Positions 60,901-64,000 of a stretch of DNA of 64,000 nucleotides are shown here, in pieces. How positions within the stretch are numbered: position 1 is the stretch's first letter; the number at the start of each line of letters is the position of its first letter. A model generated the notes under the pieces. The model was not told where the DNA came from, searched no databases, and saw only the letters and a list, made by a program, of their open reading frames with translations. The DNA comes from Brachypodius melanocephalos (taxonomy: Eukaryota; Chordata; Aves; Passeriformes; Pycnonotidae): NCBI GenBank assembly GCA_013398615.1, contig VZSR01003798.1, forward strand, positions 7,470,258-7,534,257. Reading direction: 5' to 3'. The position numbers were made by a program, and so were the translations under genes.

Positions 60901-62164
60901 GTGTCTTCCCTTGTTCTTTTTTTTTTCAGTCAGAAACTAAAATTATTATTACTCATTGCTACACCAATCGCAACTTGGCCGTTCCAAGGACCTTCTGTGT
61001 GTGGTAAGAATAACCTACAACTGGAAGGGGTGTGCAAAGTGATGTGCCAGCATCAAGAATTACTATGAGGAGCAAGGGAGGTGCTTTTGGGATGCACTGA
61101 GGAAATGGAAAATAATGCAGAATGAGATTATTTCTCCTTTCTCTTATTTTATTTTCCCTTGTTCTCTTTTCCCTTATTTTACTTCTTGGCTGTAACGTGT
61201 GCTGCTGTGTTGCTGCAGACAGTTGGATCAGTTTTAGTTGTTTGGATTTTTTCCTTTTCATTTTTCGTTATTATATCATGCTTTTTGTTTTCTCTGGTTT
61301 CTCGGTGGTTCTCCCTTTGAATATTTTGAGCAATGTCAGTTGCTTGGGTTACTTTTGAAGGAAAAAAAAATTTATACTAAGAAGTATAAGGAACAAGGGA
61401 ATAAAACCACACTACATAAAACTCTATATGCTTATATCCATCTGAATCAATGTCTCAACAAATTGGAGTTAATCTCTCAATTCAGTTAATATACATGCAT
61501 TAAATTAATATTGATTAGCCTCTGCTAAGGAGTATACACCAATGTTTCCCATTAACTTCCTAGCAAGACCTAAGGATCTTGTCTGAGGATTTGTGTAGGG
61601 TTTTTGAGGACGAAAGATCTGAAAGTTTGATGCTGAAGACATTCTTAAGTAGCCAGAATCCTCCTCAGTCAGAGAGAAGTGGGGATGAAGGCCTAACCAG
61701 CATTTAAAAATCAGGTTGGTGTATCAGGGCCTTATTCTGCTGGGGCTGCTTTCAGCTCTGAGGCTAGAAAGGTGACATTTATTTTGGATTTCAAATTCCT
61801 AAATTATTTTATGGGAATCAAAGTGGGTTATTGTGTTTCTTGTAAGGGTCTGGTATTTGAAAGTGCATGGTGATATTTCTGAGAAAACCAAGAGAAAAAT
61901 GAGGAAATCTCAAACAATTCACAAGTAATGAAGATTTGCTGAATTTGTATATATGTTAATTCTCTCTGCCTATCCCATCTCTTTTGACTTTGCAGGTCCC
62001 ATTTTGGAAGAGAATTTGAAGTAATTTGTCATAATTATCTGGACTCCCACAGAGTTGAAGAAGATAAGAATTACTGGGAGATAATTACAAGAAATCCTGG
62101 TCCTGAAGATGGTACAATGCTTGAAAGACACAAAGCTCTCCCAGAAGGGTATAAGAATGAATGA
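57858..62164 (+). CDS. CFAP161: Cilia- and flagella-associated protein 161, seven coding exons
   Basis: Joining 57858-57920, 58047-58136, 58300-58547, 59179-59263, 60115-60273, 60930-61003 and 61996-62164 gives 888 nt, 295 aa plus TGA, with GT/AG at every junction and no stop. Human CFAP161 is about 301 aa. Recognised by MASYRLGVRIGNWLEEE at the start, then GEPLRYGQNF (residues ~142-151), DPQLRLEHEGFPVP (~202-215) and HNYLDSHRVE (~251-260). From the family: it is a microtubule inner protein in the lumen of axonemal doublets of motile cilia, with no enzymatic activity. There is no signal peptide or transmembrane segment. The start ATG has G at -3 and +4, in a CpG island with an X-box. The upstream ATG at 57827 is out of frame. 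The gene appears intact. Exon ends were set by frame continuity and remembered protein similarity. Confidence 0.94.
58047..58136 (+). CDS. CFAP161: CFAP161 coding exon 2 (residues 22-51)
   Basis: 90 nt after acceptor TTTGCCAACAG, ending AAGAGG before donor GTAATT. It encodes a Lys/Arg/Gln-rich helix (ELLRDFIRKREQGQ...). Intron 1 is only 126 bp. Confidence 0.94.
58300..58547 (+). CDS. CFAP161: CFAP161 coding exon 3 (residues 52-133 plus split codon 134)
   Basis: 248 nt after acceptor TAATTTAG. It encodes a beta-rich segment (VELSISSDGFVHFGDTVLLM...). The exon must end in GTA-AG at 58547 (donor GTCTGC) so that AG plus T of exon 4 makes Ser in IVSVDGSAVG. A stronger-looking donor, GTAAGG, lies 5 nt upstream at 58543. 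Confidence 0.88.
59179..59263 (+). CDS. CFAP161: CFAP161 coding exon 4 (residues 134-162)
   Basis: 85 nt after acceptor TTTTAACAG, donor GTAAGG. It encodes VDGSAVGEPLRYGQNFVLGT and then KGGVSDKL, the best-conserved part of the family. Confidence 0.93.
59418..59482 (-). mobile_element. Possible MIR remnant in CFAP161 intron 4
   Basis: AGAAAGGTTGTGCTACTTGC, then CTGAGGTCAGGTGTGCAGAC, resembles the reverse complement of MIR (GAGGTTAAGTGACTTGCCCAAGGTCACACAG). A short and diverged match made by eye. Confidence 0.35.
59602..59660 (+). mobile_element. Short CR1 3'-terminal fragment in CFAP161 intron 4
   Basis: GTTGGACTTCATGATCCTCG, TGGGTCCCTCCCAGCTGAGA and ATATTTTGTGAA match the last ~60 bp of several avian CR1 families (GACTTGATGATCCTTGTGGGTCCCTTCCAACTCAGAATATTCTGTGA). 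Sense orientation relative to the gene, heavily 5' truncated. Confidence 0.8.
60115..60273 (+). CDS. CFAP161: CFAP161 coding exon 5 (residues 163-215)
   Basis: 159 nt, phase 0 on both sides, acceptor CATTTACAG and donor GTAAGA. It encodes FYLASDHKTFKDFAKKSRLQ through DPQLRLEHEGFPVP. Confidence 0.95.
60930..61003 (+). CDS. CFAP161: CFAP161 coding exon 6 (residues 216-239 plus split codon 240)
   Basis: 74 nt after a long T-tract acceptor (TTTTTTCAG), donor GTAAGA. It encodes SETKIIITHCYTNRNLAVPR then TFCV; the final TG joins G of exon 7 to give Trp. Confidence 0.94.
61996..62164 (+). CDS. CFAP161: CFAP161 coding exon 7 (residues 240-295) and stop
   Basis: 169 nt after acceptor TTTGCAG. It encodes SHFGREFEVICHNYLDSHRV and an acidic/basic tail ending GYKNE, then TGA at 62162-62164. 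Confidence 0.94.
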
Positions 62165-64000
62165 GTTTCATGAAAAGACAGAGAATATAAAAGCTCAAGA
62201 CTACAGCCAGGAGAGGTTGATGAGACACTGATTCTTGTTTCTTTCTGTTTAGATTTTAGAGATGTTTATTTTAAAAATGGAAATGAAAGTCTGCCATTAG
62301 TAATATTTCATAATCTCATTAACTCATCAAGGTTAGAATGGGCAAAAAACTCTTAAAATTTTATGAACAACACATCAAAAATTGTAAATCAATTGTAAAA
62401 TTGTAAAAAATTATAAATTTTTTCCATTTTCACTTTCACTGATGACAAAAGCTGTCAGAACCCAGGAAACATAATAGTTTTTCATTAAATTACTGGCTCT
62501 CGGAGCATATTTAACCAATTCTTCCAAAGCCAAAACAGTGTCACAATTTTTACAAGGGTGAGTGGACGGTTTCCAAAACACTGTAAAACCAAACACATGC
62601 AAAGTTATCATGGGATGCTTTGACATTTAAAGTTCATCTGGAAGAAAGTTGGTTGTTGAACTTGTTCCACCCTCCATCCAGCACAACATTGCAAATTATT
62701 AAATCACAAGTGAGGGGTTTTTATCTTGAAATTATCTTTTAATTCATGGATTTAAATTGAGTTTTATGTTTTTCCATGTATTCTAAACACTTTAATATTA
62801 ACTAATCACGAATTTGAGCTCAGTGCTACAGACTAGAGACTTACAACAGCCTTTTCCATGCATCATCACCATGTTCCATTTCCACAGCATTTTTCAATCC
62901 TTAGTAATTTCTAACATGTTTGAGAGTAAGGTAAAATTGTCAAAGAAAATTGGGCACCTACAAGTTTCATGAAACTACATGCCAAAGCAGAAAATAAATA
63001 TGGCATGCTTTAAGTTTATCCACTAAGAAAAAGATTGTAGTCTGTTCCTACCTAATTAGACAACAGAATATCCACATGAAAAAAAAAATAAGGCCTTTGA
63101 GGGTAGAACTTTCAGCTGAAACTCACATTTTCTTAAAAACAAAATCAACCAAGTATAAAATGCAAATACTTGGAAAACAGATGTCATTACTGCATAGATT
63201 TACCTGTCTTTGTATAGCAGCTGAAAAAGCATCACAGAGAATCTTCTACTGTATGGCATTCCATTACATGCATTTAGTTAAATATATATTTATTTCATCT
63301 CCTACTGTACCACAAGACCAGGCTCTTTCTGCACAAAGTAAGTGACTACCTGAGTAAAATACTACACCAATCTCGATTCATAAAAGATTCCAAAGATCTT
63401 CAGTGATTATAAAGGTCAATTAGAACTTTCTAAGTTTTCCAAAACAAACCCACTGAACTTCCACAAAAGAATGGATGGGTCCAAACATATCTTTAAGCTC
63501 TATTCCCAAATAATCTGCTTGAAGCCCTCAGGCAAGGCTTGCAAAGTTTTACCTTTATTCAATATAAATTAAGTCAGCAGACTGCAGTATCAGCTAACTG
63601 GCATTTGGCATACAGGATCTCAGAGCAGCAGGCACGTCATGCTGCTGTGACATGCAGGTTTGCTTTGAGGAACTGTACTGCAGAGGACAGCTTTGGAATC
63701 ACATTCCTTGTGTGCAAACCTTTACAGACCTATTATAAATGGGCTATTATAGAGGAAATTATCTTTAGGGACTTCTTTCAGTTTTTCCTTTCATTTTCTA
63801 TGTAAGGATAATTAACACGATGGTTGTTTTTCTCGGCGGTCTGTTAATAGTCCAATATTCAGAGGTTAAAATTTGCACATTTTCACAACAGATTGACATA
63901 AATCTCCGTATATTTTGTAGATATTAAAGTTTAGTAGATAAAGTTTTTTAGATAAAATTTAAGTTTAGAAATACTTAAACTGCATGAATGCACTGTAGTG
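62165..64000 (+). other. CFAP161: CFAP161 3' UTR and downstream flank
   Basis: Noncoding and AT-rich. Possible poly(A) hexamers are ATTAAA at 62484-62489, ATTAAA at 62698-62703 and AATAAA at 62993-62998; none stands out. An ATTGTAAA word recurs at 62381, 62392 and 62400, with ATTATAAA at 62410. Open frames at 63076-63345 and 63539-63805 show no recognisable protein. No exon of the expected next gene (IL16) was seen. Confidence 0.6.

Overview
The window looks like a piece of a bird (sauropsid) nuclear chromosome. It has spliced vertebrate genes, two CpG-rich promoter regions, long AT-rich noncoding stretches, and several truncated 3' ends of CR1 LINEs, the dominant avian retrotransposon. I recognise two protein-coding genes, both on the + strand: TLNRD1 (also MESDC1) at the left edge and CFAP161 (C15orf26) at the right. 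They are neighbours in human 15q25.1 (order MESD, TLNRD1, CFAP161, IL16, from memory), so this is a conserved syntenic block. The species cannot be fixed from the sequence alone.

Layout. 1-110: GC-rich 5' leader of TLNRD1 with an overlapping short upstream ORF. 111-1178: single-exon TLNRD1 coding sequence (355 aa). 1179 to about 6.9 kb: 3' UTR and 3' flank with five candidate poly(A) hexamers; the true end cannot be chosen here. About 6.9-56.9 kb: roughly 50 kb with no gene I can support. The open frames there are short, carry no recognisable domain and lie in AT-rich DNA. This stretch holds CR1 fragments (49.1 kb minus, 50.7-51.05 kb plus), a possible ancient MIR-type SINE remnant (33.7 kb), simple repeats, perfect short inverted repeats (9.5, 29.4 and 46.3 kb) and small clusters of factor-site-like words (15.4 and 41.6 kb). 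56.97-57.55 kb: two further CR1 3' ends lead directly into the CFAP161 CpG island. 57631-57810: six head-to-tail 30-bp units, each built from a GC box plus a CCAAT box, followed by a palindromic RFX X-box-like site. 57858-62164: CFAP161, seven coding exons that join in frame into a 295-aa protein. 62165-64000: its 3' UTR and flank.

The two genes are not obviously functional partners. TLNRD1 is a cytoplasmic actin-binding relative of the talin rod; CFAP161 is a microtubule inner protein of motile cilia. The most distinctive feature is the CFAP161 promoter, where a minisatellite-like array appears to multiply NF-Y and GC-box sites immediately upstream of a ciliary-type X-box. I saw no tRNA, rRNA, CRISPR or retroviral genes.
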